A stretch of DNA of 64,000 bases from NCBI GenBank assembly GCA_963971285.1, contig OZ020252.1:19443662-19507661 (forward strand). The letters run 5' to 3'. Under the pieces are notes generated by a model. It ran no database searches. It was not told the origin of the DNA and saw nothing but the letters and a program-made list of their open reading frames with translations. Position numbers and translations under genes: made by a program. This stretch comes from Astropecten irregularis (Eukaryota; Echinodermata; Asteroidea; Paxillosida; Astropectinidae). Below, one piece after another: positions 1 to 10,160 of this stretch (the first letter of the stretch is position 1; each line of letters begins with the position of its first letter).

Positions 1-511
1 TCTGTCGGTCCCATAGGTTTGTGCACAAGTGATGGCCGACAGTGGAATTCTTTCCAACATGAGAACCAATTCAATTCAACAAGGCACAAGAGAAATTAAG
101 TTGACTTACTTTTGGCTGTTTAACTTGATACAAATTTCCGCACTTCAAAGGAGAAGATTCAGCTCCGTCCAGCAGTTACAGGGCCGTTCAGACGTGAGAG
201 CAGTAGCAGAACTAACACGTGATGATATCCAGACCAGACGTTACATAATACATTACCGTAGTCTTCTTCTTTCTAATCATACGCCGTAGAGGGCAGTATA
301 ACAGGTTGACGACACGAAAATATTTCTGACCTGGGATTTCCCCGTGCAGTGGTGAGAAATGTTCGTCTGTGTACGTGGCCGTGCCCGCTGTATGTAAACA
401 CTGCGTCATTCCGATATGTTCAGACAATGAACTGAACTTAAAAGACTGCTGTGAACGCCCTACCGCAGTATATCTTGCTGAAGCCTTTCCAAGGAAGGAA
501 GAACATTGACC
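1..511 (+). other. 5' flank and probable 5'UTR of ALKBH3
   Basis: There is no convincing coding exon here. The sequence from about 350 to 511 runs directly into an ATG in good context (GACCATGG) at 512 followed by a GT. It is therefore the best candidate for promoter and 5'UTR of the downstream AlkB-type gene. Short ORFs in both strands have no recognisable protein character. The transcription start cannot be placed from sequence alone. Confidence 0.3.
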
Positions 512-3500
512 ATGGTTAGTAAATCAGTAACTTTTACTTTTAGTTGCGATGATCGTAACCCTAGGTCTGACATGGGGAATGGGTCCTAAGAAAGGTCCCA
601 GTCCCCATGTCAGACCTAGGGTTACGATTATCGCAACTAGTAAATCAGACGCTTACGTCGTTATCATTAGACGGGATGATGCATTTCAGGCGCGGTTCTA
701 GAGTCAAAATTTTTTTTGGGGGGGCTAGAAGAGCCATTATTTTTGGGGGGGCTAGAAGACCCAATATTTTGGGTTCTTCTAACACTCGCTTCTGCTATGT
801 CTTATAAGGGGTCGAAAAACATGCACATTATAGCCCACACAACGCGTTTTTTATGTAATTGGCGCTTAATAACTGAAAAAATCCAGTATTTTCAAGAACT
901 TTTTTTTTTTCACTTGCATTTTTTTTGGGGGGGCTAGACAACATTTTGGGGGGGCTACAGCCCCCCCTAGCCCCCCCGTAGAACCGCGCCTGATGCATTT
1001 TCTCGATTATTCAACTTTTTTAGTGTTTTATTTGTTTTGTTTACAAAAATTAGTCATTGTACAATTGATTTGTTATGGATCTTAAATTATCTCCTTGATC
1101 ATTTTATAGCCTAGTGGCCTACTTTATAGTAGTGGTATAGGCCTACTTCCATGCCCTAGCACGAGGGCCCAATTTCATGGAATCCGTTACCGTTAGCAAA
1201 TGCATAAATGACAGTGCATCAGCAGAAAATAATCACGGTTACCCTAGAAATTCTGAGATAACCAAAATGTTTGCTTACGGGTTCCATGAAATAGATTTCA
1301 GGCAAAGCAGTGCCCTTAACTAAGCACAAAAATAGGCCGTTACAAATTCCATGAAATTGGGCCCAGAGCACCATCGGTAAGGAGGATTTGCATGCGCTGT
1401 CTGTACCAAGTCCTCCTTGTCCGACAGGCCGGGTGTAGACCTAGGCCTACCTCTAGTTCTTTCTAGCGCTAGAACTAGAAGTAGATCTACTCCTAAAGCA
1501 TCTAGAGTTGCATTTTAGTTCACATACACTGTAGTTTTAGAAGTAACATGATTGCCTTTGGTGGGGCTAACTAGGCTAACGTTACATTAGTTGCGATGAT
1601 CGTAAAGCTTGGTGGGTCATTGTTACATGACAATATAACTTTGGTTACGGTCATCGCAACTATACTCTGAAATCATCTTTGATTTGCTTCCTACAGCAAA
1701 GTACAAGAACCAAGAGGCAAGGGCAACGGATCCAGGGAGGCTGGGCGTCTGATGGTCTACGGTCATCAGGAAGTGCGGGATTGGGCAGAGGTCGGGGTAA
1801 AGAGAGGTGTAATTACCCAACAGCACCACAGAGCAACAGGCAAAATCCTTACCCAAGTGACTTTCATCAACAACAAGGACAACCCCAACAAAAACAACAA
1901 CAACAACAACCATTATCACAACAGCAACAACAACAACAACAACAATCACAACAACAACCACAACAACTACAACAACAACAACGACAACCACAATCACAAC
2001 AACCACAACAACAACAACCACAACAACAACAACCACAACAACTACAACAACAACAACGACAACCACAATCACAACAACAACAACAACAATCACAACAACA
2101 ACAACCCCAACAAAAACAACAACAACAACAACCACCATCACAACAGCAACAACAACCACAACAACAACAACCACCACAACTACAACAACAACGACAACCA
2201 CAATCACAACAACCACAACAACAGCTGAGAAATGTGGGATTGGGCAGAGGTCGAGGTAAACAGAGGTGTTCCTCAACTGCATCACCAAGCAACAGAGGTG
2301 GTCCTTCTAGTGACTTTCACCAACAACAACAAAAACAACAACAGCTGGGAAGTGATGAGGGATATGGCAGAGGCCAGAGTAAAGAGGGGTATCACCCAAC
2401 AGCACCACCGAGCAACAGGCAGGGCCCTCCAAATGACGTTCGCCAACAACAACAGCTTGGGAGTGGAGGATTCAGTGGAGGTCAGGGTAAAGAAAGGTCT
2501 CGCCAAACAGGACAGCCGAGGAACAGGCAAGGTCCTCCAAGTGACGTTCGCCAACAACAACAGCTTGGGAGTGGAGGATTCAGCAGAGGTCATGGTAAAG
2601 AGAGGTCTCGCCAAACAGGACCGTCAAGGAACAGGCAAGGTCCTCCAAGTGACTTTCACCAGCGGTTCAAGAATGCCCCCAAGAAGAAGCTGTCTTGGAG
2701 CCAACAAGCTGGCCCTGTCAACAGAGCCCCATGCGGGAGTTGTGGTGGTCCCAACATGGGACCTGATGTGGGTTGTCTTTGTCCCCCACAGCCCTTGGAC
2801 ATGTCATATAGGCCATCAGGCATCCCTCAGTTCAGCTTTGGCCAACCGCAGGACCTACGCTCAGCCATGACTTTTGTGCAACCTGAAAAACCAGTCATGA
2901 AGAAGACAGTTGAACCTATCCCTCTTGAGTAAGTCGTGTTGAATTTTGGAAACTCACACATGCTGAGAACAGTTTGGTTTGCACAAAAACAAAATGGCAG
3001 CATGTACCATGAAGAGGGTAGGGAATGCAAACAACCAGTGATGTTTTGAAAGTGTTGATTATCAGTGGCTAAAAAGAAGCTGCTAAATATGCAAAATGCA
3101 TGTGGCTAAACATGGTATCAAGCCAAAAGTCTATGTCAGATTTATGATTTAAGCAAAAATCAAAGTTTTGCTTTGTTCCAAGCATCCCCTTGAAGTCTGC
3201 CTCTAAAGCCCTGTTCGCACTGGATAAACAATTAGGGTAAATTTACTGTGGCAATGGGTACCATTCAGACAAGTTAATCTTCCCACTGTCCGCACTTGGA
3301 TTTATTGACACAGTTAGAATTACCGAGATGATGGAACTAGGCCTGGCCTGTGACGTAACCTATGGTCATTTGGACCAGATGATGGGAGATTTAACCGAGA
3401 TGTTGCATCCAGACTGGATTTTCTGGCTCGTTTAAACTGACCCGGTCAATCTTCCTGGACACCCACATGGCTTGGTTAAGTTACCTGTCAGGAAAATTAC

Positions 3501-6500
3501 CCAGGACGTCCGCATTAGACTTGAAATATGTGTGAATTACCCATTGGCTTAGTTAGTTTGCACAAAATAAGTTCAGTGCGAACAGGACTTAAGCAAGATA
3601 CAGAATTGGCTTGCTTTCCAACCTTTTATCTGGACATTTTCTGCTTCATTGCACTCCCAACTTACTTTTAAACTCTTGATTGATTGATCACTCTGCCTCC
3701 ACTCTTCCTTCCATGGTTCCTCTGTCCTCATCACTCTTCATGAATCATCCACATTATCTATCCAAAAACATAATCTGTTTGACTATTTATTTTTGCTTGA
3801 CAGAGAAAGCTGCAAAAAAGTGATCAGCACCGAACCATCTGGTGAATCGCAGTAAGTGTAATGTCATCAAGTGCTTAGATGCACAAATGCCAGAATAAAA
3901 AAGATTATTTGTAATAAAAATGTTAACCAGAAGGCTATAATACATATAATTAAAGGCAACAACAAATCTTGTAGGCTTGTACACTCAAATAAACCCTCTC
4001 CTTTTCCCCTTGACAGAAAAACCAAACTTTACTTGAGTTCAGACCTCAGGGATTTTACGGTTTGCGATGGTAAAATTCTTCCTAGAAAACACAAAAAGTG
4101 TCCGAGTATTACTCTGGGCTGTTAAATTTGTGTATGTTTTCTCTCAGTGTGAACAGTCCTAGAATAGATCGTGACACTGGGGGATATGCTAAATGAAGGT
4201 TGTTGGGGTTCAGAGAAATTCCACTAGATTGAAAGTTTCTTAGGACCTACCTCCTTGATGTCAACTTTCCAACACACTATGAGAGCTAAAATTGACTATG
4301 TTTCAAATTTCAACTGTTATTTCCCCTTTTCCGTCTTCCTCACCACCCACAAAAGTCAATACTGTATCACTTCATCAAGTTGAATCATTTGCCTCACATA
4401 GAGTGGAGTTGATGATAAACTTCTTGGATCAAGTTGAAGCGAAGGAAGCCTTCCGTCTTCTCGATGAGGAAGTGAAATGGAAACAGCAGATAAACAAGAA
4501 CAGAACCGGTTAGTATTCTGCCTGGTTGCCCTGATGACAGGCTCAAAGTGTTCACTGCGAGAGAAAAAGAGTTGAAGCTTGAGGCTAACCAGCGACCCTT
4601 ATCATAGCACTATGGCTAATTATTTACCGTGCAGTTCTCATTTCATGGAGCCGACTTCAAACTGCATGCACTGTCAGTGTCATTTACATGTTAAGCCACT
4701 GGTCTACAAAGTGATGCTGCTGTGCAAAAAGTGAATGTGAAAAAATGCAGCACAATTACAAATCAGTTGAGTTTAATCTTAGCGTTTTGTGAAATCCTGC
4801 CTTGGTTAGAAAACCACACTTGCCATCTGCGGTCCAATGTCACAAAGTACCAAAGATTGATCTTAACTCTTAAATGTGAATTAATCTGGAGCAAAGTGTG
4901 ATAATGTCACAATATGAATCACCATGGTGATAATGACAACTCATCTTAAGATTAATCTGAGTGTTTTGCAGTGTTGTAGTCGAGTACTTTTTTTCCAAAT
5001 ACCAACTACCAAGTACTGCTGAGTACTTTGACTGCGGAGTATCAAGACAGGTCGAGTACTTTGCCGGCTGAGTACAAAAACTGGTTTACGATTACGAGTA
5101 TGAGTACTCTGAAAACGGTACTCTAGTAGTACTCAAGTAGTACCAAGTACGAGTACTACAACACTGGTGTTTTGTGAAATCCATTTAAACATGTCTGACT
5201 CTGTCGTGCTCCAGGTGATGAGTACGAGGAGCCTCGCCTTGTATCTTGGTATGGAGAGCACCCGTATGCATATTCAAAAGTCAAGATGGAGGCAAACTCA
5301 GAGGTATGTACTGTGATCAATTTGATAACTATTTCAATGTGGCTTCGGCCCTCCATTTCTTCACGTTAGACCTAACCCTGAGCTGAACTGGCAAATAGTT
5401 CAATTTAGAATTCTACTCCAGGGGTCGATTTCACAAAGCCCTACCATCGATCGTAACTGGACTTACGAAGGATTATCCATTGCATCCTATGTAGGGCTGC
5501 AATGCATCAGACAGTCAGAAGTCCTATGATTGATAGCAAGTTACGATGACTTTGGTGAAATCATCCCCTGGTTGTCCAAAAGAGGCACAGACACCCAACT
5601 TGGACTTCAGTCATGTCAGTTCTGTCCCGTGACTGTTATTTAAATGGAAATTTCTGGTCCCAATTGCCATCTTGCTGAGCTTACTGTATCTGCCACTGCA
5701 AACAAGGTCAGTTTCCTGCAGTGCATTAATAACATCACATCATATTCTCCTTTCCTCTCTGTCCTGTCATGCCTGTGTTGTCTACAGTGGCCCCCGACGC
5801 TGATGAAACTCAAGATGAAAATTGAGGAGGCCACCAAGCTAACGTTCAACTCGGTGCTGGCCAACAAGTATCGCAATGAGAAGGATGGAGTGGCCTGGCA
5901 CAGCGACGATGAGTATGGCCTGAGGGACCAACCCAAGATCGCCTCCCTGTCGCTGGGCGAAACGCGGATGTTTGAGATGCGCAAGAAACCCCCAAAGGTA
6001 GGTAGGTTGGTCAGGGAAGGTAGATAGAACAGGTAATCCTTACCCACACAATACGCCTCAGCGATCAGCTACTGGATCCCCACACACTCCAGTGAGAACC
6101 AATCAGAAAAGCCCTTCCAAACATCTGATCCTCTCACACCCCAGTGAGCACCAGAATCATAAAGCTCCTCCACGGAACAGGATCCCAAGCAATCACATAA
6201 GGACCTCGCCTCCCTCATTTCAATCGTCTCCTGATGAGGACAAGAGCAGGCTAGTCGAAATGTTGAGACCTTAAGAGAAGTGTGAACAAAATAGAAGTGC
6301 AAAAGTAAGAACAATTCTTCAATTCTTACATGGTGTTTCCGCAAACCGATCCACAAACCAATTGTCACCATGCAAAGCCTCAAATCTTTCTTGAAGGCAG
6401 ATAGGTTGCTCGGGGAGCACAAGCCAAATCCTGATGATGTATATCTCTAGGACTATCATGGCATTTGTGCTTTGTCACGTTGCAGGGATTCGATGCATGG

Positions 6501-7400
6501 AACTATGATTACACGGAGAGTGACAAATACAACATTCCTTTGACAAGTGGCTGTCTGCTGCTCATGACCGGACACACTCAGGATGACTGGCAGGTAAGGA
6601 CAACCATCTATTCCCCTCTCCCTTCTTCCTCGTGATGCAAATTTGAAACATGCAATCAAGTCACTGGATATGTTTTATCACCAAAAGACTAATTGGCCAA
6701 GGATTGATGCAACAGGTACTTCAATGGCTGTCGGTTCCAGGTAGCCTTTGCAAAGCTTTGTTCTGTTCCTTTCATCCATGAGTGGATTAAACTGTACATT
6801 TTTGTCCTTCTGCTGCTAATTGTATGAAAGAAAGATCCTGGTAGAATCCAAACGTCAGCCTTCCTGTATATTTCAGTCAATTTGTCAGGTTATTTATTAC
6901 AGGGAAGTATCATAGGCCGTAATTGACACATTAGTTCCGGCTCTAGCTTCGGCTCAATTCCTTGCATCGATTTTGGAGTTAAATAACAGGTGCCAAACTA
7001 GAGGCTATAGTGAGGAAATAAATGCCGTGTTTTGAATGAGAATATGACGCTTCAATGGCAGTGAACTTCAGACCGGAAGCTGGAGCTGAAGCCAAGATTT
7101 CATAAAAGGCTCATAGATACATGACAATTGCCAACCTTCACATCCATCCCTCTGTGTTTTCTCGCGTAGGCCCCTTAATACAAACCTGCCCCCTGCTTGC
7201 CCAGCACCCCCAGGCTCTGTGACCCTTAGTTGCCCTCCTCCTTCAAACTGTCGTCTTTTGCGTTTCCCTATTCACTCCAGCATCGAGTGCCCAAGGAGTA
7301 CCACGACAAAAAAACCCGCATCAATTTGACCTTCCGCAACATCTACCCAGATGATAGACACGAGAGGGATGGATATACATCATACCAGTTGGATGGGTAG
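512..7400 (+). CDS. ALKBH3: AlkB homologue 3 (Fe(II)/2-oxoglutarate DNA/RNA demethylase) with long Gln-rich N-terminus
   Basis: Coding exons are 512-514 (ATG only, inferred), 1697-2928, 3804-3851, 4017-4069, 4404-4508, 5215-5303, 5788-5997, 6486-6593 and 7281-7400 (TAG). All junctions are GT-AG and phases match, giving about 655 residues. The last ~215 residues follow vertebrate ALKBH3 closely: PRLVSWYGEHPYAYSKVKME, then YRNEKDGVAWHSDDE with iron ligands H548 and D550, then EMRKKPP, then QHRVPKEYH with the third ligand H617, then TRINLTFR, the 2-oxoglutarate-binding arginine motif. The family removes 1-methyladenine and 3-methylcytosine from single-stranded DNA and RNA. The start of exon 2 (KRQGQRIQGGW) resembles the N-terminus of mammalian ALKBH3 (KRRRARVQGAW), so the true start is only a codon or so upstream. 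Exon 1 at 512-514 fits the phase but is the weakest part. Human ALKBH3 has 286 residues; the excess is all in exon 2, residues ~2-411. Confidence 0.93.
529..640. mobile_element. Small foldback element (TIR AGTTGCGATGATCGTAA), copy 1
   Basis: The two halves are near-perfect inverted repeats of about 45 bp around a short loop, reading AGTTGCGATGATCGTAACCC on the left and its complement on the right. A 10-bp direct repeat AGTAAATCAG flanks the unit (519-528 and 641-650) and may be a target-site duplication. It lies just after the inferred ALKBH3 exon 1 donor. It is non-coding and too short to be autonomous. Confidence 0.7.
687..992. mobile_element. hAT-like MITE with 8-bp TSD, copy 1
   Basis: The terminal inverted repeats CAGGCGCGGTTCTA and TAGAACCGCGCCTG bound a 306-bp non-coding unit. 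It is flanked by an exact 8-bp direct repeat ATGCATTT (679-686 and 993-1000). The CAG start and 8-bp duplication are typical of hAT elements. The interior holds G-runs, and the right end holds matching C-runs beside GGGGGGCTAGA blocks. It is about 90 percent alike, by eye, to the copy at 8316-8616. Confidence 0.85.
1165..1364. mobile_element. MITE with GGGCCCAATTTCATGGAA ends
   Basis: Inverted termini GGGCCCAATTTCATGGAA and TTCCATGAAATTGGGCCC enclose about 200 bp with no ORF. Related, more diverged copies are at 13577-13823, 43673-43800 and 63415-63653. Confidence 0.75.
1588..1661. mobile_element. Small foldback element (TIR AGTTGCGATGATCGTAA), copy 2
   Basis: Same terminal sequence as 529-640 (AGTTGCGATGATCGTAA and TTACGGTCATCGCAACT) with a short unrelated loop. 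Its right end lies about 35 bases upstream of the ALKBH3 exon 2 acceptor, so it occupies the usual branch-point region. Confidence 0.7.
1866..2224 (+). repeat. CAA/CAG-type trinucleotide tract encoding poly-Gln in ALKBH3 exon 2
   Basis: This is a run of CAA codons interrupted by CCA, TCA, CTA, CGA and AAA, encoding roughly 120 residues of Gln with Pro, Ser, Leu, Arg and Lys (about residues 58-177). Higher-order repeats such as QQPQQLQQQQRQPQSQQ recur, showing growth by slippage and unequal exchange. The other two frames are also open because CAA, AAC and ACA contain no stop, which gives spurious Asn-rich plus-strand and Val-rich or Cys-rich minus-strand ORFs. Confidence 0.95.
2236..2665 (+). 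repeat. Degenerate ~108-bp tandem repeats (RG-rich, QGPPSD) in ALKBH3 exon 2
   Basis: Units beginning GLGRGRGK, GYGRGQSK, GGFSGGQGK and GGFSRGHGK each end near NRQGPPSD followed by a Gln stretch. The last two units are exactly 108 bp (36 codons) apart and nearly identical. A first unit precedes the poly-Gln tract at about 1780-1865, so the Gln tract grew inside a repeat array. RG-rich and Gln-rich sequence of this kind is usually disordered and can bind RNA; that role here is inference. Confidence 0.85.
3204..3592. mobile_element. MITE with CCTGTTCGCACTG ends
   Basis: The termini TAAAGCCCTGTTCGCACTGG and CAGTGCGAACAGGACTTAA are inverted repeats around about 350 bp of non-coding sequence, inside ALKBH3 intron 2. 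The flanking TA/TAA would fit a TA or TAA target duplication. Confidence 0.7.
4850..5190. repeat. Dispersed repeat, interrupted by a nested element
   Basis: The stretch from about 4850 to 4968 and its continuation from 5167 resembles 24655-24805 (GATCAATCTTAA, CTATGGTGAT..GACAACTCATCTTAA, TTTCTTGAAATCC). It is split by the foldback at 4969-5166, so it is the older insertion. Confidence 0.55.
4969..5166. mobile_element. GTACT-rich foldback MITE with 8-bp TSD
   Basis: Termini CAGTGTTGTAGTCGAGTACT and AGTACTACAACACTG are inverted. The 198-bp unit is flanked by an exact 8-bp duplication GTGTTTTG (4961-4968 and 5167-5174). The interior is made of many GAGTACT words in both orientations. CAGTGTT ends and the 8-bp duplication point to hAT mobilisation. 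Confidence 0.85.
5421..5568. mobile_element. MITE with GGGTCGATTTCACAAAG ends, copy 1
   Basis: The left end GGGGTCGATTTCACAAAGCC and right end TTTGGTGAAATCATCCCC are inverted, with internal GATCGTAACT and AGTTACGAT words. It lies in ALKBH3 intron 6. Related copies are at 11956-12104, 44908-45066 and 60214-60360, and a half copy is near 14895-14949. Confidence 0.7.
6245..6400. repeat. Dispersed repeat also present at 40480-40650
   Basis: The order of words AGTCGAAATGTTGAGACC, GAAGTGTGAAC, CATGGTGTTTCCGCAAACCG, CCAATTGTCACCATGCAAAG recurs in reverse complement at 40480-40650. A fragment with GGTTTGCGGTAACACCATG is near 55825-55850. It has no ORF and no clear inverted ends. Confidence 0.55.
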
Positions 7401-8315
7401 GTTCCACACAAGGAATGTAACATTGGATGCCGGAGATTGTTCTCAATCACTGGCGTCGCCGAAGGCATCGTCGAGATAACCACGGCAGGCCCCGGGTGAA
7501 GTCATTGACTTGGGTTACAACAGTGCAGTGATGCTGCCAGACATGCAAGCATGACGAATAACTTATAAGCACCCAGTCAGCTTAAATTTACTTCTCATAG
7601 CTAAATGGCATGATTCAATCAATGAACCATTGTATGATACTCATAGACGGTAGATGTAGTGTTTATTACAACGTGGCACTTGTGCAATATGCCGAGTTTA
7701 TCAATCAATTCTATAAATAGCTCGAGCACGAGCCCTATTGAGTGCAGATTCACTTCCTGTAATCATATTTTCCTGGAAAAATATAAGAATTTTAAAAGGT
7801 CTTATAAAGCCCTTGTTTGAGTTTCTGTATAAAATAATGGGAATTTCGGTAAATACCTGCAAGTGCACTGACGTCTACATATGTGTAAGGTTGGAATACT
7901 TCAGTATAACATGTGGACAATGAGTACTAATAAAGGAACCTTTAGTCCTAGATCAGAATAGGTCACAAAGTGCTGTACATAAAATTACTACATGTAATAA
8001 TAATGATGAAGTAGTTATTGCTGACATCTCTCTCGGTTGAACACGATGAATTGATACATTATAAACACCTATTGTTTAAAACTCAATTACCTGTCATTTA
8101 TTTTGATTTCCCATTTTACCATTACAAAAGGCTGTTTGTAAAAATTATGTGCTACATTATTTCTAAATTTGTATGTTTTGCTTGTACATAATTACACTGC
8201 ATGATCTATTAATATCAGATTCTACTAAGAATACATTAGTATTCTGATACAAATAGAAACATTTGTACATACGTAAAAAAAACCAATGGACTACAGTATT
8301 AAGAAAGGTTTCCTT

Positions 8316-8616
8316 CAGGCGTGGTTCTAGAGTCAAAATTTTTGGGGGGCCAGAAGAGCCATTCTTTTTTTGGGGGGGGGGCTAGAAGACCCAATATTTT
8401 GGGCTCTTCTAACACTCGCTTCTGCTGTCTTATTAGGGGTCGAAAAACATGCACATTATAGCCCACACAACGCATTCTTTATGTAATTGGCGCTTAATAA
8501 CTGAAAAAAATCCAGTATTTTCAAGATTATTTTTTTTCACTTGCATTTTTTTTGGGGGGCTAGACAAAATGTTCGGGGGCTACAGCCCCCCTAGCCCCCC
8601 CGTAGAACCACGCCTG
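8316..8616. mobile_element. hAT-like MITE with 8-bp TSD, copy 2
   Basis: Same family as 687-992. Termini CAGGCGTGGTTCTA and TAGAACCACGCCTG bound 301 bp, flanked by an exact 8-bp duplication GTTTCCTT (8308-8315 and 8617-8624). The matched change of the CG to TG in both ends keeps the palindrome. Confidence 0.85.
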
Positions 8617-8669
8617 GTTTCCTTCAGCATTTGTTTTCTGTAAGACCCTTGCATAATGTCAATGATTGG

Positions 8670-8975
8670 TAAAGGTCACAGAACAGCACTCACACTTTAT
8701 CTGATCCAGCATGTACCTGAAATAAAACAAAACAGTAAAAATTTGAACTCATTGCAATCGGACATCGGAGTCAAGAGAAAATAGCAAAAACCTCAACTCA
8801 ATTTTTTTTTGCACGTATAAAACAAAGAACGGTTTTGATCTTACCCCAAGATCAAAACTGTTTTTGGTCTTTGTTACTATTGTCTAGATAAAATACACCA
8901 TTTCAGGTATGTTTAAGCTATCCGCATCATCTTCATACCCTGAAAGTTACGTAAATCTGTGAACATTTCTGTTTT
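8670..8975. repeat. Copy of the AGGTCACAGAAC variant of the TTAA repeat family
   Basis: Shared blocks are AAAGGTCACAGAAC near the left, an imperfect palindrome around TTGATCTTACCCCAAGATCAA, CACCATTTCAGG, and TTCATACCCTGAAAGT..AAATCTGTGAAC. The same order occurs at 9309-9640 and, on the opposite strand, at 15160-15420. The right-hand half matches the TTAA-flanked family but the left end differs. Confidence 0.6.
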
Positions 8976-9308
8976 AGTACAGTGTATGTAACCAATCCTG
9001 TACTGTACCTTCAAGCCAATTAATCACTTTGGAAAAGTTTATGCTGTACCGGCATCAGGATTTGTAGAAATACTATAGCATGTGCGCTGGCTTTGTAGAA
9101 AGACTACTTGTTACTGTGCAAGTGTTACTGTGCATTTATATATATTTTGTGAATTTTAAAGTTTTTATAGTATTACTTTATGAATTCCTTACACCAGAAC
9201 TCTAAAACTTAATTTGTACAAAATATTGATGTTATTCAGGCTAAGTAAACAAAAACTGAATGAATTTTAAGGAAACAAGGATGGGACACGGACTTTACAG
9301 CCCAGGCA

Positions 9309-9640
9309 TTGCAGGTAAAGGTCACAGAACTGCACTCATACTTTGTCTGATCAAATATGCACATGAAATAATAAACCTGTGAAGATTTGCGCTCAATCGG
9401 ACATTGAGTCACGAGAAAACAGCAAAAACCTGACTCAAATTTTTCTTATAAAACATGAAAAATGGTTTTGATCTAACAATGAGATAAAAACAGTTTTCAG
9501 TCTTTCTTTGACTAATTTCTGGATAATTGAAAATACACCATTTCAGCCGGAAACATTTCAACGGTATGTTTCTACCATCACCATCTTCATACCCTGAAAG
9601 TAAATCTGTGAACATTCTGCTTGATTATTAATATTATGTT
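9309..9640. repeat. Second copy of the AGGTCACAGAAC repeat variant
   Basis: Same block order as 8670-8975: AAAGGTCACAGAACTGCACT, AGCAAAAACCTGACTCAA, ACACCATTTCAG, ATACCCTGAAAGTAAATCTG. Its closeness to the first copy suggests local duplication or preferred insertion. Confidence 0.6.
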
Positions 9641-10160
9641 ACCAATCCTGTACTGTACCTTTAAAAATGTTTACCTGGAAGAAATTATATAATCACTGAT
9701 GAATTATTTTATATACAGACAGATGCCTTGTAGTCACAAGAGAATTAAAAATGAAAAATAAAGGCTTTTCGCTTCCGCGAAAAAGCCAACAAGAAACTCC
9801 TGCAAACTCTGCAAAATAAATCTTAAAAAAAAAAAAAAGGAAAAACAAATGACAAAATTCTCAACAAACTGAGAAGGTAAACTAAATTTCAGTCCTTATA
9901 ATGAGAGCATTATCCTATTGACACAATAGTGTAGTACTGTTCTTCATTTCATATAGAAATCATACAGAAAAAAAACCAAACGTATTCTCGTAAAAAAGTG
10001 AAAGACTAAATATTACACATAATTAGTTCAGAACTTCAAACAAAATCTTAATCCGAGTTTTTTTTTGTTATACTAGTATTTCAGGCATTTCATTTCTTGC
10101 AATTTTTTTTCTTAAAGTTTTTGGAAAAGCTTGCATTGTAAATTTGCAGTAGAGTTGCTA

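Noticed and set aside
1623..2292. Long minus-strand ORFs of poly-Val or poly-Cys and a plus-strand poly-Asn ORF
   Set aside because: They are the other frames of the CAA repeat in ALKBH3 exon 2. The Gln frame is the one that joins the dioxygenase exons in phase.
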